From the NCBI GenBank assembly GCA_036346205.1, contig JARFJB010001278.1, positions 6,372,501 through 6,436,500 of the forward strand: 64,000 nt of DNA, read 5' to 3'. The position numbers and the translations under genes are program-made. The notes below the pieces were generated by a model. It was given only the letters and a program-made list of their open reading frames with translations, had not been told where the DNA came from and made no database searches. The stretch comes from Vesta saturnalis. Lineage: Eukaryota > Arthropoda > Insecta > Coleoptera > Lampyridae. Position 1 is the stretch's first letter. Each line of letters opens with the position of its first letter. Positions 1 through 11,150 of this stretch are shown here, piece by piece.

Positions 1-1388
1 AAATTTAAACTGAAAGTGAGAGCTAAGTTAGCATCAACCTTTCAAGTTTTAAACCTGTGACGAAAGAAGGGTGGCGCCCGTAATTACCACTTTTTATTTT
101 ATTTAATGTATGGACAAATTTATATATTTTTAGTGTAAACATTTCCGTATGCGTATTAATATTAACATACTACCTACACCGCAAGTAGCTGGCCCCAACG
201 ATTATGTTATGGATATTGACACGGGGGCTGGTATAATGTTTGTCAGGTTATGCGGATGTGGAAGAGAGCAGGTTATGATAATAATAGTCATAGGGATTAA
301 TTTTAATTATTTAATTTAAACTATCTATAGTTAAAAACTGATAGCAATTAACGTCATATAAATTAATATTTACTATAAACCAGACGGTTTGTCATGTTGA
401 GTATTAAATATTTGTTCACACCGCACCCTAAGTTACTAAAATCCATTTAGCAATCTTAAACACCCTCGAAGTAACTTGACTTATCTTTTATAACATTTCA
501 TTTCACCTTTTAAGTATCTAATAAATAAATTCAGTAATCTGTTTAACAGGTAACAAAATGGCAAGGCTTTCATTAATTATAAATTTAGCTAATTGATTGC
601 CTATTAGAACCAAATACACGTTTAGTAAATGATCCAAGTAATATCAAGCAAATGATCAAAATCTATCATCAATCAAAACTTCCAATAAATTATGCACATA
701 AAAGGTTGCAGAACCGGACTAACGATTACTGTACTTATTGAATTTAATAATAAATACTCACCTATCATTGTTATCTAACTAACTATAGGAAAACGGGTAT
801 TAATTCGATCGAACCTATTAAATCTATATTTAGATCATTTAATTGCAAACTATATATTTATCTGTTATAAAACTAGTTTCATTTAAAATTCTAAAACGCT
901 AAACATATAATGTTAGTACAAGAGATGGGAAGCAATCGTGAAGCAATATAATTTACGTTAGTTAACAAGCTTAAGTAACTCCTTAACTTGGTTGCGGTAA
1001 ACAAGTTTTCTGCTTCCTTCCGTGTTTTCATATACATATCTTTTGGTTTCAATGATGTCACAATTTGACTTGACTAATACCGTCTTAGGCACCAACCAAA
1101 GAATCATAAAGAAAAAATTAAATGTTTTAACTACGTTAACGGCTTTATGATTTATCTAGTTGCGATATCAGCGCATTTAATCACACAAGTACATAACGGT
1201 TAAGGTACACTTTATTTTTAGGATTTAATTGTAATCCTTTAAAAATTGTCTTGATTTAAAGTGAAGGCGTTGACACTCGTTCATGATTAAATTATAATTA
1301 GTAAATATTCCTTTTCTATATTACATTTCAATCACATTCTCTGGAAAAGCCTATATCTTTTGTAATATGTGAATTTACTTAATACTAG
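1..1388. other. AT-rich unassigned DNA
   Basis: I see no convincing reading frame, RNA gene or terminal repeat here. Composition is strongly AT-rich with short A and T runs, like the other spacer DNA of the window. Confidence 0.6.
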
Positions 1389-1396
1389 CCATGTCT

Positions 1397-1667
1397 CAAG
1401 GGCGTAGCCAGGATTTATAGGGGGCAAACCATGGTCCATGGTCGTTCAAAATGTAAAATTTTAGGATAAAAAGAAAAGGCAAATGAAAACAAAACTTTGA
1501 GATTTTAATTATACTTAAATTAAACTAATAACAGATAACAAAAAAATATGCAGAACAGAAAAATATGTATATTTTCGATTCAATTTTGTTTATTAAAATT
1601 TAAAAATTATTTAATTTATTTTGTCTTCCAGGGGCAGTTGCCTCCTGCTTAGCTGGCTACGCCCATG
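1397..1667. mobile_element. Complete hAT-type miniature element (MITE)
   Basis: The 271-bp element begins CAAGGGCGTAGCCAG and ends CTGGCTACGCCCATG, an inverted repeat with one mismatch in 15. It is flanked by the direct 8-bp duplication CCATGTCT (1389-1396 and 1668-1675). A CA-(A/T)GGGCGTAGCCAG terminus with an 8-bp duplication is characteristic of hAT transposons. The interior is AT-rich and non-coding, so the element is non-autonomous and would have depended on a hAT transposase supplied elsewhere. Confidence 0.88.
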
Positions 1668-1689
1668 CCATGTCTAATTTTTGAAGTGA

Positions 1690-1755
1690 AATATCTGGTG
1701 TGAAACAACGCACGACCGTCTAACCTACAAAGCGGGAATAAAAAAAACATGGAAT
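1690..1755 (+). repeat. One terminus of the GGAACA-type miniature family
   Basis: The stretch starting ATATCTGGTGTGAAACAACG and continuing through CTAACCTACAAAG matches the left end of the element at 30215-31041 and the copy near 15535. No partner end was seen close by, so this is a solo terminus or a heavily decayed copy. Confidence 0.5.
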
Positions 1756-1847
1756 AATATATTTTCTTTTATTTGTATAATTAAAGACTGCAGGTAATGA
1801 TTTTTAAACCATAGACATATTTTCGCCGTTTGGTAAGTAATATTCTA

Positions 1848-2622
1848 CAGTCCGCGCGGCCAAAGAATGCCTGAACGTTGGATGCGCATTCGTCCAACTT
1901 CAAGTCTCTTAAGCGCGGCATGTCAGTGGCGTCGCCACCAAAAGCGCGTTCCGTTTATTATCATGTATTACACTAATTAATTATTTATTTCTGTTATTAA
2001 TTTACATACGTACTTGTTAATTTAACTTTAAAATATTTAGAGAACGAAATACTGATTGACGTACAAGTCGAAAAACTGGTGATAAATTTGGAGGATGATT
2101 CAGAAACTGAAAGTGGCTGGTCTAGTGATGAATGATTGTGTGACTTATTTGTTAGTAGTATTTAATATTATTATAGTAGGTAATTATCGCCGTTTGATTA
2201 ACTTTTCCCCAAAGTGTATGGAAATATAAAATTGATTACCTAAGGAATACCATAATTTTTTAAATCCTGAATAATACTCTTAAAATACAGCCTATTCTGT
2301 TTCTACAATTAAAAATCGAACTATTACTTTTTGATTTTCATAAACGATTAAACTGTTGTGTTCATTTGTAATTCAAATATAAAATTTATTACTTGTCAAC
2401 ATGGTTATGTTTTATTTTATAAATGTTTAAACTATTACTGTTCATATGTAATTCAAATAAATAAAATATTTTAAAATTTCTTGTGGTTTGGTGACGAATA
2501 ATTGAAAACGCGACACCGACGCCACTGGTAATGCTTTCAGTCGCTATTGTGTTAACGAATGCGGCCGAAGAATGCACGAACATCCATGCGCGACACGAGG
2601 CATTCTTTGGCCGCGCGGACTG
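1848..2622 (+). mobile_element. Pogo-like TA-flanked element, copy 1 (internally deleted)
   Basis: The ends are CAGTCCGCGCGGCC and its exact inverse, and the inverted repeat continues for at least 25 bp. The element is bordered by TA on both sides (1846-1847 and 2623-2624). Subterminal motifs such as AGTGGCGTCG also recur inverted (near 1924 and 2515). A CAGT-starting terminus with a TA target site fits the pogo/Tigger branch of the Tc1/mariner superfamily. The interior keeps only the last piece of a coding region (2013-2135). The copy at 57653-57971 shares about 165 bp on the left and 125 bp on the right but lacks the middle, so this is the longer relative. Confidence 0.85.
2013..2135 (+). 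pseudogene. Acidic C-terminal tail of a transposase
   Basis: An open frame inside the pogo-like element ends with about 31 residues of an acidic tail: ...INLEDDSETESGWSSDE then TGA at 2133-2135. Pogo/Tigger/jerky transposases commonly end in such acidic tails after the DDE domain, which agrees with the family suggested by the element's ends. Everything upstream (CENP-B-like DNA-binding domain and DDE core) is missing. The sequence just before the tail, TATTTAG at 2034-2040, could be a splice acceptor, so the tail may have been a separate last exon. No function remains. Confidence 0.55.
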
Positions 2623-2990
2623 TAGATGTGAAAGACTCGCTCATTGTACAATTTGAAATTATTAATAAATTACAAGATATTAAACGATTCACAAATTTAT
2701 TTTTGTAGGGTATTGGAAATAAAAAATATTAGTCGGTGCAAAGTGTTGAAATACACGTATGAAACTGCAAAAAAGTTTAAATAATTGAAAAACGTCTGTC
2801 AAAGAAAATTTCAATTGTTTTATGCAATTAAATGTCCGAAAAATTATGAGCAGCTAATTTACGCATACGTGACAAGTTTTTAATGATTATTTAGGCTGTA
2901 GTCGTAAGTTAAACAAAAAAAAAACAATTTACAAATTTCTACAACTTCTACATTTTGTATATATTTAAATAATTTTTAAAAAATGTTTTA
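2623..2990. other. AT-rich unassigned DNA
   Basis: No gene or clear repeat is visible between the pogo-like element and the start of the 12-kb composite unit. Confidence 0.5.
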
Positions 2991-3190
2991 GCCTAGGCAT
3001 ATTAGGAAAGTTAGCGAAATGTTTAGGCACCGTCCTAATCACATTTATTCTTTATGTTTTTTGGATCACTGAACGCGAATCTGAGTAGAAGTGAAGCACC
3101 ATCCCTCCACTTTTTTACGTCACAAGCCCCGCTCACTGGGACACCATGGGCCATCTTGGATTTTGACGTCACAAGGATGCCCCATGTGGA
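2990..3190 (+). repeat. Left inverted end of the 12-kb unit
   Basis: It is the inverse of two right-hand blocks (15190-15300 and 14190-14240). It contains a TGACGTCA octamer (3165-3172) within GATTTTGACGTCACAAGG. Confidence 0.65.
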
Positions 3191-3217
3191 AGCCCGTATT
3201 TTCCACCCTTATTTTTT

Positions 3218-3350
3218 ATGGTTTCTTTTCGGAGGCCTTTTTCAACCCCTTGATTTTTACCCCTATGGTTTCTTTTCGGAGGCCTTTTTCAACCCCTTGA
3301 TTTTCACCCCTATGATTTCTTTTCGGAGGCCTTTTTCAACCCCTTGATGG
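3218..3350 (+). repeat. 48-bp tandem repeat, about three copies
   Basis: Units of about 48 bp contain TTTCTTTTCGGAGGCC then TTTTTCAACCCCTTGAT and are repeated head to tail. A fourth, more diverged copy lies near 3420-3465. The open frames across it only reflect the repeat and are not genes. Confidence 0.75.
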
Positions 3351-3592
3351 AATTTTTATCCCTAATTAAGGCCTTTTTTGTTTTTACTGGCTTACTTGAG
3401 GGGGGGCGTATTTTCACCATTATTTTATGGTTTCTTTTCGGTGGTCATTTTCAACCTTGATGGTAATTTCAACCCTGATTAAGGCCTTTTGATTTTTCAT
3501 ACCTACGTGTAGGAGTCGTTTTTGTTGATCATTTTTATTAATTATTTTTTATTAATTAATTAATTATTTTTTAACCCGGGGGAAATTCTCGA

Positions 3593-4026
3593 TCCTAATC
3601 TGTTGCCCTATAAGATGATCTTAAATCTGTATTCTGATAAGGGTGCGCAAATAATCATTAGATGTAAAAGATAGTTTATTTAATCTGTGTCTACTATTAA
3701 CATTTATTAGAGCTTGTTTATCAGATATTTGAATGATATAAAACTCATTTAAAGGATTGATTAGGTAATAATTACGTGCGTGACAAAATTGACTGTATTT
3801 CCATATTACTTTATTAGCGTATTTTTATCAAGTGAGATTGTTATTAAAATTATTACATTTATTTTAATTCCTATCTACAGATTGTTTAACATACGAAATT
3901 TATTTATACATTGATTAGGTGTTAACTTGTAAGACACGTTTCGCTGAAGGGTACAATTGTATGCGAGTCCTAACCTAATCTGATAGCTTATAAGATGATC
4001 TTGTCTTAAAATCTGTATTCTGATAA
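3593..4026 (+). repeat. Two direct copies of a 55-bp motif
   Basis: The motif with TATAAGATGATCTT followed by ATCTGTATTCTGATAA occurs at about 3593-3645 and again at about 3966-4026, in AT-rich non-coding DNA. The segment between them also holds a diverged match (about 3843-3895) to the right end of the 30215-31041 miniature family. Confidence 0.55.
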
Positions 4027-4094
4027 ATAGATTACAAGTTTTCATAATAAAATATTATTAGAGTCGGTGTATCGGTTATTTCATGAAATTGTTT

Positions 4095-4095
<1 letters not shown>

Positions 4096-4178
<83 letters not shown>
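4096..4178. repeat. (AT)n microsatellite
   Basis: About 41 uninterrupted AT dinucleotides just outside the left arm of the quasi-palindrome. Confidence 0.97.
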
Positions 4179-4180
<2 letters not shown>

Positions 4181-4369
4181 GCATAAGAGTGAACCTTGTA
4201 TTATTTGTTGTAATATGTGTTAATACACTTTCTTTTTAATTGCCGGTTGTAACCTTCTACCTGCACAACCTTCAACTTATACACGAATTAATAACGACCT
4301 CGAATAGTTAATAACAGTAGAAAGGGACACTTGACGCCATCTTGGATTTTGACGTCACTTCCGGTCAGC

Positions 4370-4920
4370 CCACGTGGGCGACCATATTTTCCACCTAATT
4401 ATTTTTTACTCGCTTACGTGTAGGACGTATTTCTGCACCCTATTTTTTACACATCCACGTGTGAGACCGCATTTCAATCCTAATTTTATATACCCTCATG
4501 TGAGAGCGCATTTTCCACCCTTATTTTTACACATCCACGTGTGAGACTGGATTTTTCATCCCTATTTTTATCCCTAATTATTTTTACTCGCTTACGTATA
4601 GGACATGTATTTTCACCCCATTTTTGCACATACACGTGTGAGACTGTGTTTTCAACCCTAATTATTTTTACTCGCTTACGTGTACGACGCATTTTCATCC
4701 CTATTTTTACACACTCGCGTGTGAGACCGTATTTTCATCCCGTTTTTCATCCCTAATTATTTTTATATACCCTCGTGTGAGACCGTATTTTCAACCTGTT
4801 TATCCCTAATTATTTTTACATACACCCACGTGTGGGACCGTATTTTCAACCTTTCTTTTATCCCTAATTATTTTTACTCGCTTACGTATAGGACGTGTAT
4901 TTTCATCCCTTATTTTTAAT
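4370..4920 (+). repeat. CACGTG-core tandem repeat block (left)
   Basis: Units of roughly 30-40 bp read TTTTTACACAYCCACGTGTGAGACCG-like, followed by TATTTTCAACCCTAATT, and alternate with units containing ACTCGCTTACGTATAGGACG. Each unit centres on CACGTG or TACGTA. Inverted copies lie at 10640-11150 and further copies fill the palindrome loop. Confidence 0.85.
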
Positions 4921-5889
4921 AAACTTATGACGCCGGTTAAAGTTGTCACCTAAACATATGGCAACACTGCTTTGGATTTTGACGTCACAAGACCGCCTGC
5001 GAGGGACGTACATTTCAACCCTGACAGTATTTTCAACCTTTTGTCTGTATTAAGAGCCCTTTTGGTGGGATCCCCTAAAGGATAGGCAAATGCATGCGCA
5101 CGTAGGATCGTTTTTTTACCTATTTTTAAGGGTTAATAAACGGTAGGATATTTTTAGTATTAAAAGAAACTAATCAAGGTAAAGATAACGTATACATTTG
5201 ATTTAAAATACACTATTAAATACTATAATGACAATAAACAGTTAATGGTATTGCATAATCAGTTAATTACCCTGTTATACAATGTGAATGTACGGTTTAG
5301 CGACTATTTAAAATGTGTTTATTAATATTTATTAGGATTCCGTTTTTGTCAAAAAGAGATTGCATGATTGTTGTTATTAAATTTATTAGGTTCCTTTTAA
5401 TCCCATATCTAGATTGTGGTCCTCTTGTGGTGAAAATTCATTTGAATATATTTTAAAATGAAATTGATTTAAAAATAAAACGTGTAATTAACTAATTGAT
5501 TAACCTGCTTACAGCAATAGTAATTATCGAAAATTAAGGAATGTCGCTTTTATTTATTTACCTTTTTAATACGTATTATTTACATGCAATATATTTTGGT
5601 TTTAAATATGAGTCACAATGTGTCATCAATCCTTTTGCTTTAATTATGGGTCATAATTAAATCTAGTTGTCGCTCAAGGTAATCACTACCAAATTAATCT
5701 CATGTACAACAAGAAACTTAATATCAATAATGTATAACAAAGTATTTTTATAATGCCATTTTCGCATAGTTTAATGTCCATGTAAGGATCGTATTTTAGC
5801 CTTGAGAAATCGGATTTGGTCTGGGTCAGACTAGGTGGTCCAGTATCGGAGATTGTATTCTAAATTGTCTTCTGTGAAAGTTAGCTTTA

Positions 5890-6180
5890 CAAAACACAGA
5901 CACAACCACAAGCACGAGCACGAGCAAGCATAAACACAACCACAGGAACAATTACAAGCCCAAGAATCAGGACATGCACAAATACAAGCACAAGTACAAG
6001 AACAATCACAAGCACATGCACAAACACAAGCACAGAAACAAACACAAGTACAAGAATCAGCACAGTACAAGCACAAACACAGGAACCAACACAAACACAA
6101 GAATCAACACAAGCACAATCACAATACAAGCACAAGCGCAAGCACAAGTACATACAAATACACAAACACGAAAAACGAAA
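5890..6180 (+). repeat. CAAGCACAAACA-type degenerate microsatellite (left arm)
   Basis: Degenerate hexamers of the kind CACAAG/CACAAA fill this stretch; the inverted counterpart is 9370-9665. Long open frames through it (Lys/His/Thr-rich on one strand, Cys/Val-rich on the other) are artefacts. Confidence 0.9.
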
Positions 6181-6189
6181 ACCGGAAAT

Positions 6190-6366
6190 TTGAGAACGAG
6201 AGAACGAGAGAGAACAGAGAGAACGAAGAGAACAGAGAGAACGAGAAACGAGAGAACGAGAGAGAACGAGAGAGAACGAAAGACGAGAGAGAGAGAGAAC
6301 GAGAGAACGAGAGAGAACGAGAGAACGAGAGAGAACGAGAGAAAGAGAGAACGAGAGAACAGAGAA
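6190..6366 (+). repeat. GAGAGAAC microsatellite (left arm, outer)
   Basis: A purine-rich repeat of GAGAGAAC and GAGAAC units, mirrored at 9200-9360 as CTCTCGTT. Confidence 0.95.
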
Positions 6367-6391
6367 TGTGTTAAGTAGACCTCAATCTAAG

Positions 6392-6392
<1 letters not shown>

Positions 6393-6451
<59 letters not shown>
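6393..6451. repeat. (TA)n microsatellite in left arm
   Basis: About 29 TA units; the palindromic partner is 9089-9173, with an additional copy at 8307-8373. Confidence 0.97.
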
Positions 6452-6452
<1 letters not shown>

Positions 6453-6775
6453 TTACTCTAAGCGACGGAGAATTGAAAACTTTGATACTCTTCCATTCGG
6501 ATATAAGGACTAAATAATAAAACAGATAAACAAAGAAAATCATTTTATTTAAATCCTTGTCTTAATTCATTCTGCAGCTCTGCGTGTTTTCGTTTTCATT
6601 TTAGTGTTTACGATTTTCGTGTTTGCGAATTTTTCGTTTTCGTTTTTCGTTTACGATTTTCGTGTTTGCGAATTTTTCGTTTTCGTTTTCGTATACGATT
6701 TTTCGTGTTTGAGAATTTTCGTTTTCGTTTTTCGTGTTTGTGTATTGTATGTACTTGTGCTTGCGCTTGTGCTTC

Positions 6776-6932
6776 AGAGAGAATGAGAGAGAACGAGAGA
6801 GAACGAGAGAGAACGAGAGAGAACGAGAGAACGAGAGAGAACGAGAGAACGAGAGAGAACGAGAGAGAACGAGAGAACGAGAGAGAACGAGAGAACGAGA
6901 GAGAACGAGAGAGAGACGAGAGAACGAGAGAA

Positions 6933-6965
<33 letters not shown>
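6776..6965 (+). repeat. GAGAGAAC microsatellite (left arm, inner)
   Basis: GAGAGAAC units end in a pure GA run at 6940-6966. Mirrored by the TC run and CTCTCGTT units at 7866-8082. Confidence 0.95.
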
Positions 6966-6967
<2 letters not shown>

Positions 6968-7221
6968 CATATCTTAAGACACAGTTTGAGCATTGCCTGA
7001 CCTCCAGGGTTACAACCAGAAGGGCCTTAACACCACCAAATAACCCTAAGAATAACCCTAGACCAGCCCACTAAGCTCCAACCCTAAATACAGTTCTAAG
7101 CCAAGACCAGCTCCACCTCTGTCCTCGCGTTAGCAAAGTCCTAGCTGTCAAAGGTCCTTAATACAGCCATAAGGTTTAATCCCAAAGAAATAATAAAATA
7201 AGGGTAATACGGTCCTTCATG

Positions 7222-7612
7222 TAAATCCTTGATTTTGACGTCACAAGCCCGCCCACGTGGGGACCGGCTTTTCCACTTATTTTACCCGCTTACGTGTGAG
7301 CCCTGATTTTCAACCCTAATTTCTGCACACCCACGTGAGACAGGATTTTCCACTTATTTTTACACGCTTACGTGTAGGACGTATTTTTCCACCCTATTTT
7401 TACACACTCACGTGTGAGACTGTGTTTTCAACCTATTTTACACACCACGTGTGAGACCGTATTTTCAACCCTAATTATTTTACTCGCTTACGTATAGGAC
7501 GTGTATTTTCACCTATTTTTACACACTCACGTGTGAGACCGTGTTTTCAACCTATTTTTACACACCCACGTGTGAGACCGTATTTTCAACCCTAATTATT
7601 TTACTCGCTTAC
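7222..7612 (+). repeat. Loop of the quasi-palindrome
   Basis: This is the only central part without an inverted partner on the other arm. It opens with GATTTTGACGTCACAAGCCC and then holds two tandem units of about 105-110 bp made of CACGTGTGAGACCGT-like and CGCTTACGTATAGGACG-like motifs. These are the same motifs as in both arms. The motif is itself palindromic, so even the loop can fold. Confidence 0.8.
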
Positions 7613-7865
7613 ATGAAGGACCGTATTACCCTTATTTTTATTATTTCTTTTGGGTTAAACCTTATGGCTGTATTAAGGACCTTTGACAGCTAGGACTTTT
7701 GCTAACGCGAGGACAGAGGTGGAGCTGGTCTTGGCTTAGAACTGTATTTAGGGTTGGAGCTTATCTGGTCTAGGGTTATTCTTAGGGTTATTTGGTGGTG
7801 TTAAGGCCCTTCTGGTTGTAACCCTGGAGGTCAGGCAATTGTGCTCAAACTGTGTCTTGTAAGAT

Positions 7866-7867
7866 AT

Positions 7868-7925
<58 letters not shown>

Positions 7926-8082
7926 TTCTCTCTCGTTCTCTCTCGTTCTCTCTCGTTCTCTCTCGTTCTCTCGTTCTCTCTCGTTCTCTCTCGTTCTCTC
8001 TCGTTCTCTCTCGTTCTCTCTCGTTCTCTCTCGTTCTCTCTCGTTCTCTCTCGTTCTCTCTCGTTCTCTCTCATTCTCTCTC
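7866..8082 (+). repeat. (TC)n / CTCTCGTT microsatellite
   Basis: A pure TC run of about 50 bp is followed by CTCTCGTT units on the + strand; it is the inverse of 6776-6965. Confidence 0.95.
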
Positions 8083-8304
8083 GAAGCACAAGCGCAAGCA
8101 CAAGTACATACAAATACACAAACACGAAAAACGAAAACGAAAATTCTCAAACACGAAAATGAAAAACGAAAACGCAGAGCTGCAGAATGAATTAAGACAA
8201 GGATTTAAATAAAATGATTTTCTTTGTTTATCTGTTTTATTATTTAGTCCTTATATCCGAATGGAAGAGTATCAAAGTTTTCAATTCTCCGTCGCTTAGA
8301 GTAA

Positions 8305-8306
<2 letters not shown>

Positions 8307-8373
<67 letters not shown>
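8307..8373. repeat. (TA)n microsatellite in the extra right-arm unit
   Basis: About 33 TA units, followed by a copy of the block that reads GGTCTATTAACACATTCTCTGG. Confidence 0.97.
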
Positions 8374-8375
<2 letters not shown>

Positions 8376-9086
8376 TTAGATTGAGGTCTATTAACACATT
8401 CTCTGGTTCTCTCGTTCTCTCTCGTTCTCTCGTTCTCTCGTTCTCTCTCGTTCTCTGTTCTCTCGTTCTCTCTCGTTCTCTCTCGTTCTCTCTCGTTCTC
8501 TCTCGTTCTCCGTCTCTCTCGTTCTCTCTCGTTCTCATTCGTTCTCTCTCGTTCTCTCTCGTTCTCTCCGTTCTCTCTCGTTCTCTCTCTTTCTCGTTCT
8601 CTCGTTCTCTCTCGTTCTCTCGTTCTCTCTCGTTCTCTCTCGTTCTCTCTCGTTCTCTCGTTCTCTCGTTCTCTCTCGTTCTCTCTCGTTCTCTCTCGTT
8701 CTCTCTCGTTCTCTCCGTTCTCTCTCGTTCTCTCGTTCTCTCGTTCTCTCTCGTTCTCTCTCGTTCTCTCTCGTTCTCTCTCGTTCTCTCTCGTTCTCTC
8801 TCATTCTCTCTCGAAGCACAAGCGCAAGCAACATACAATACACAAACACGAAAACGAAAACGAAAATTCTCAAACACGAAAAATCGTAAACGAAAACGAA
8901 AACGAAAATTCGCAAACACGAAAAATCGTAAACACTAAAATGAAAACGAAAACACGCAGAGCTGCAGAATGAATTAAGACAAGGATTTAAATAAAATGAT
9001 TTTCTTTGTTTATCTGTTTTATTATTTAGTCCTTATATCCGAATGGAAGAGTATCAAAGTTTTCAATTCTCCGTCGCTTAGAGTAA

Positions 9087-9087
<1 letters not shown>
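8308..9087 (-). repeat. Extra tandem unit of the right arm
   Basis: The block with GCAGAGCTGCAGAATGAATT through GCGACGGAGAATTG-inverse and TA repeat occurs at 8170-8310 and again at 8950-9090, each next to a CTCTCGTT array. The left arm has this only once, so a segmental duplication of about 770 bp followed, or was not shared by, formation of the palindrome. Confidence 0.8.
8400..8810 (+). repeat. CTCTCGTT microsatellite
   Basis: The longest of the pyrimidine-rich arrays (about 410 bp), belonging to the duplicated right-arm unit. Confidence 0.95.

Positions 9088-9088
<1 letters not shown>

Positions 9089-9173
<85 letters not shown>
9089..9173. repeat. (TA)n microsatellite in right arm
   Basis: About 42 TA units, the counterpart of 6393-6451. 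Confidence 0.97.
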
Positions 9174-9177
<4 letters not shown>

Positions 9178-9199
9178 TAGGTCTACTTAACACATTCTC

Positions 9200-9665
9200 T
9201 GGTTTCTCTCGTTCTCTCTCGTTCTCTCTCGTTCTCTCGTTCTCTCTCGTTCTCTCTGTTCTCTCTCGTTCTCTCGTTCTCTCTCGTTCTCTCTCGTTCT
9301 CTCTCGTTCTCTCTCGTTCTCTCTCGTTCTCTCTCGTTCTCTCTCGTTCTCTCTCGTTCTCAAATTTCCGGTTTTCGTTTTTTCGTGTTTGTGTATTTGT
9401 ATGTACTTGTGCTTGCGCTTGTGCTTGTACTTGTGATTGTGCTTGTGTTGATTCTTGTGTTTGTGTTGGTTCCTGTGTTTGTGCTTGTACTCGTGCTGAT
9501 TCTTGTACTTGTGTTTGTTTCTGTGCTTGTGTTTGTGCATGTGCTTGTGATTGTTCTTGTACTTGTGCTTGTATTTGTGCATGTCCTGATTCTTGGGCTT
9601 GTAATTGTTCCTGTGATTGTGTTTATGCTTGTGCTCGTGCTCGTGCTTGTGGTTGTGTCTGTGTT
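9200..9665 (+). repeat. CTCTCGTT then TGTGCTTG-type microsatellites
   Basis: The inverse of 5890-6366: a CTCTCGTT array (9200-9360) and then degenerate TTGTGC/TTGTGT hexamers. Confidence 0.93.
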
Positions 9666-10639
9666 TTTGTAAAGCTAACTTTCACAGGAGACAATTTAGA
9701 ATACAATCTCCGATACTGGACCACCCCTAGTCTGACCCAGACCAAATCCGATTTCTCAAGGCTAAAATACGATCCTTACATGGACATTAAACTATGCGAA
9801 AAATGGCATTATAAAAATACTTTGTTATACATTATTGATATTAAGTTTCTTGTTGTACATGAGATTAATTTGGAGTGATTACCTTGAGCGACAACTAGAT
9901 TTAATTATGACCCATAATTAAAGCAAAAGGATTGCGACACATTGTGACTCATATTTAAAACCAAAATATATTGCATGTAAATAATACGTATTAAAAAGGT
10001 AAATAAATAAAAGCGACATTCCTTAATTTTCGATAATTACTATTGCTGTAAGCAGGTTAATCAATTAGTTAATTACACGTTTTATTTTTAAATCAATTTC
10101 ATTTTAAAATATATTCAAATGAATTTTCACCACAAGAGGACCACAATCTAGATATGGGATTAAAAGGAACCTAATAAATTTAATAACAACAATCATGCAA
10201 TCTCTTTTTGACAAAAACGGAATCCTAATAAATATTAATAAACACATTTTAAATAGTCGCTAAACCGTACATTCACATTGTATAACAGGGTAATTAACTG
10301 ATTATGCAATACCATTAACTGTTTATTGTCATTATAGTATTTAATAGTGTATTTTAAATCAAATGTATACGTTATCTTTACCTTGATTAGTTTCTTTTAA
10401 TACTAAAAATATCCTACCGTTTATTAACCCTTAAAAATAGGTAAAAAAACGATCCTACGTGCGCATGCATTTGCCTATCCTTTAGGGATCCCACCAAAAG
10501 GGCTCTTAATACAGACAAAAGGTTGAAAATACTGTCAGGGTTGAAATGTACGTCCCTCGCAGGCGGTCTTGTGACGTCAAAATCCAAAGCAGTGTTGCCA
10601 TATGTTTAGGTGACAACTTTAACCGGCGTCATAAGTTTA

Positions 10640-11150
10640 TTAAAAATAAGGGATGAAAATACACGTCCTATACGTAAGCGAGTAAAAATAATTAGGGATA
10701 AAAAGAAAGGTTGAAAATACGGTCCCACACGTGGGTGTATGTAAAAATAATTAGGGATAAACAGGTTGAAAATACGGTCTCACACGAGGTATATAAAAAT
10801 AATTAGGGATGAAAAACGGATGAAAATACGGTCTCACACGCGAGTGTGTAAAATAGGGATGAAAATGCGTCGTACACGTAAGCGAGTAAAATAATTAGGG
10901 TTGAAAACACAGTCTCACACGTGTATGTGCAAAAATGGGGTGAAAATACATGTCCTATACGTAAGCGAGTAAAAATAATTAGGGATAAAAATAGGGATGA
11001 AAATCCAGTCTCACACGTGGATGTGTAAAATAAGGGTGGAAAATGCGCTCTCACATGAGGGTATATAAAAATTAGGATTGAAAATGCGGTCTCACACGTG
11101 GATGTGTAAAAAATAGGTGCAGAAATACGTCCTACACGTAAGCGAGTAAA
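10640..11150 (-). repeat. CACGTG-core tandem repeat block (right)
   Basis: The inverse of 4370-4920, with the same alternation of CACGTG and TACGTA/TACACGTA centred units. Confidence 0.85.

Larger units (their letters stand above)
4303..7221 (+). repeat. Left arm of the 7-kb quasi-palindrome
   Basis: Read from outside in, this arm contains: GTAGAAAGGG...GACGCCATCTTGG; the CACGTG tandem block (4370-4920); AT-rich single-copy-looking DNA (5150-5830); CAAGCACA repeats (5890-6180); GAGAGAAC repeats (6190-6366); (AT)n (6393-6451); a 150-bp block with GCGACGGAGAATTG (6452-6600); more GAGAGAAC repeats (6776-6965); and a 255-bp block beginning GCATATCTTA. Every block recurs, inverted and in the same order, in 7613-11255. 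The 5150-5830 stretch looks nearly identical by eye to 9760-10440 reversed, so identity is not confined to simple sequence. Confidence 0.9.

Noticed and set aside
4370..4920. CRISPR array
   Set aside because: The repeats lack uniform unit length and unique spacers, the genome is eukaryotic, and no cas-like gene is present.
6990..7110. Telomeric repeats (AACCCTAAG-like motifs)
   Set aside because: Only three or four scattered CCCTAA-type motifs occur, not a tandem TTAGG array, and they are mirrored in the palindrome.
5831..9672. Many Ser/Leu-rich, Arg/Glu-rich and Cys/Val-rich open frames
   Set aside because: They are translations of CAAGCA and GAGAGAAC repeats in the palindrome arms, with no stop codons because of composition, not selection.
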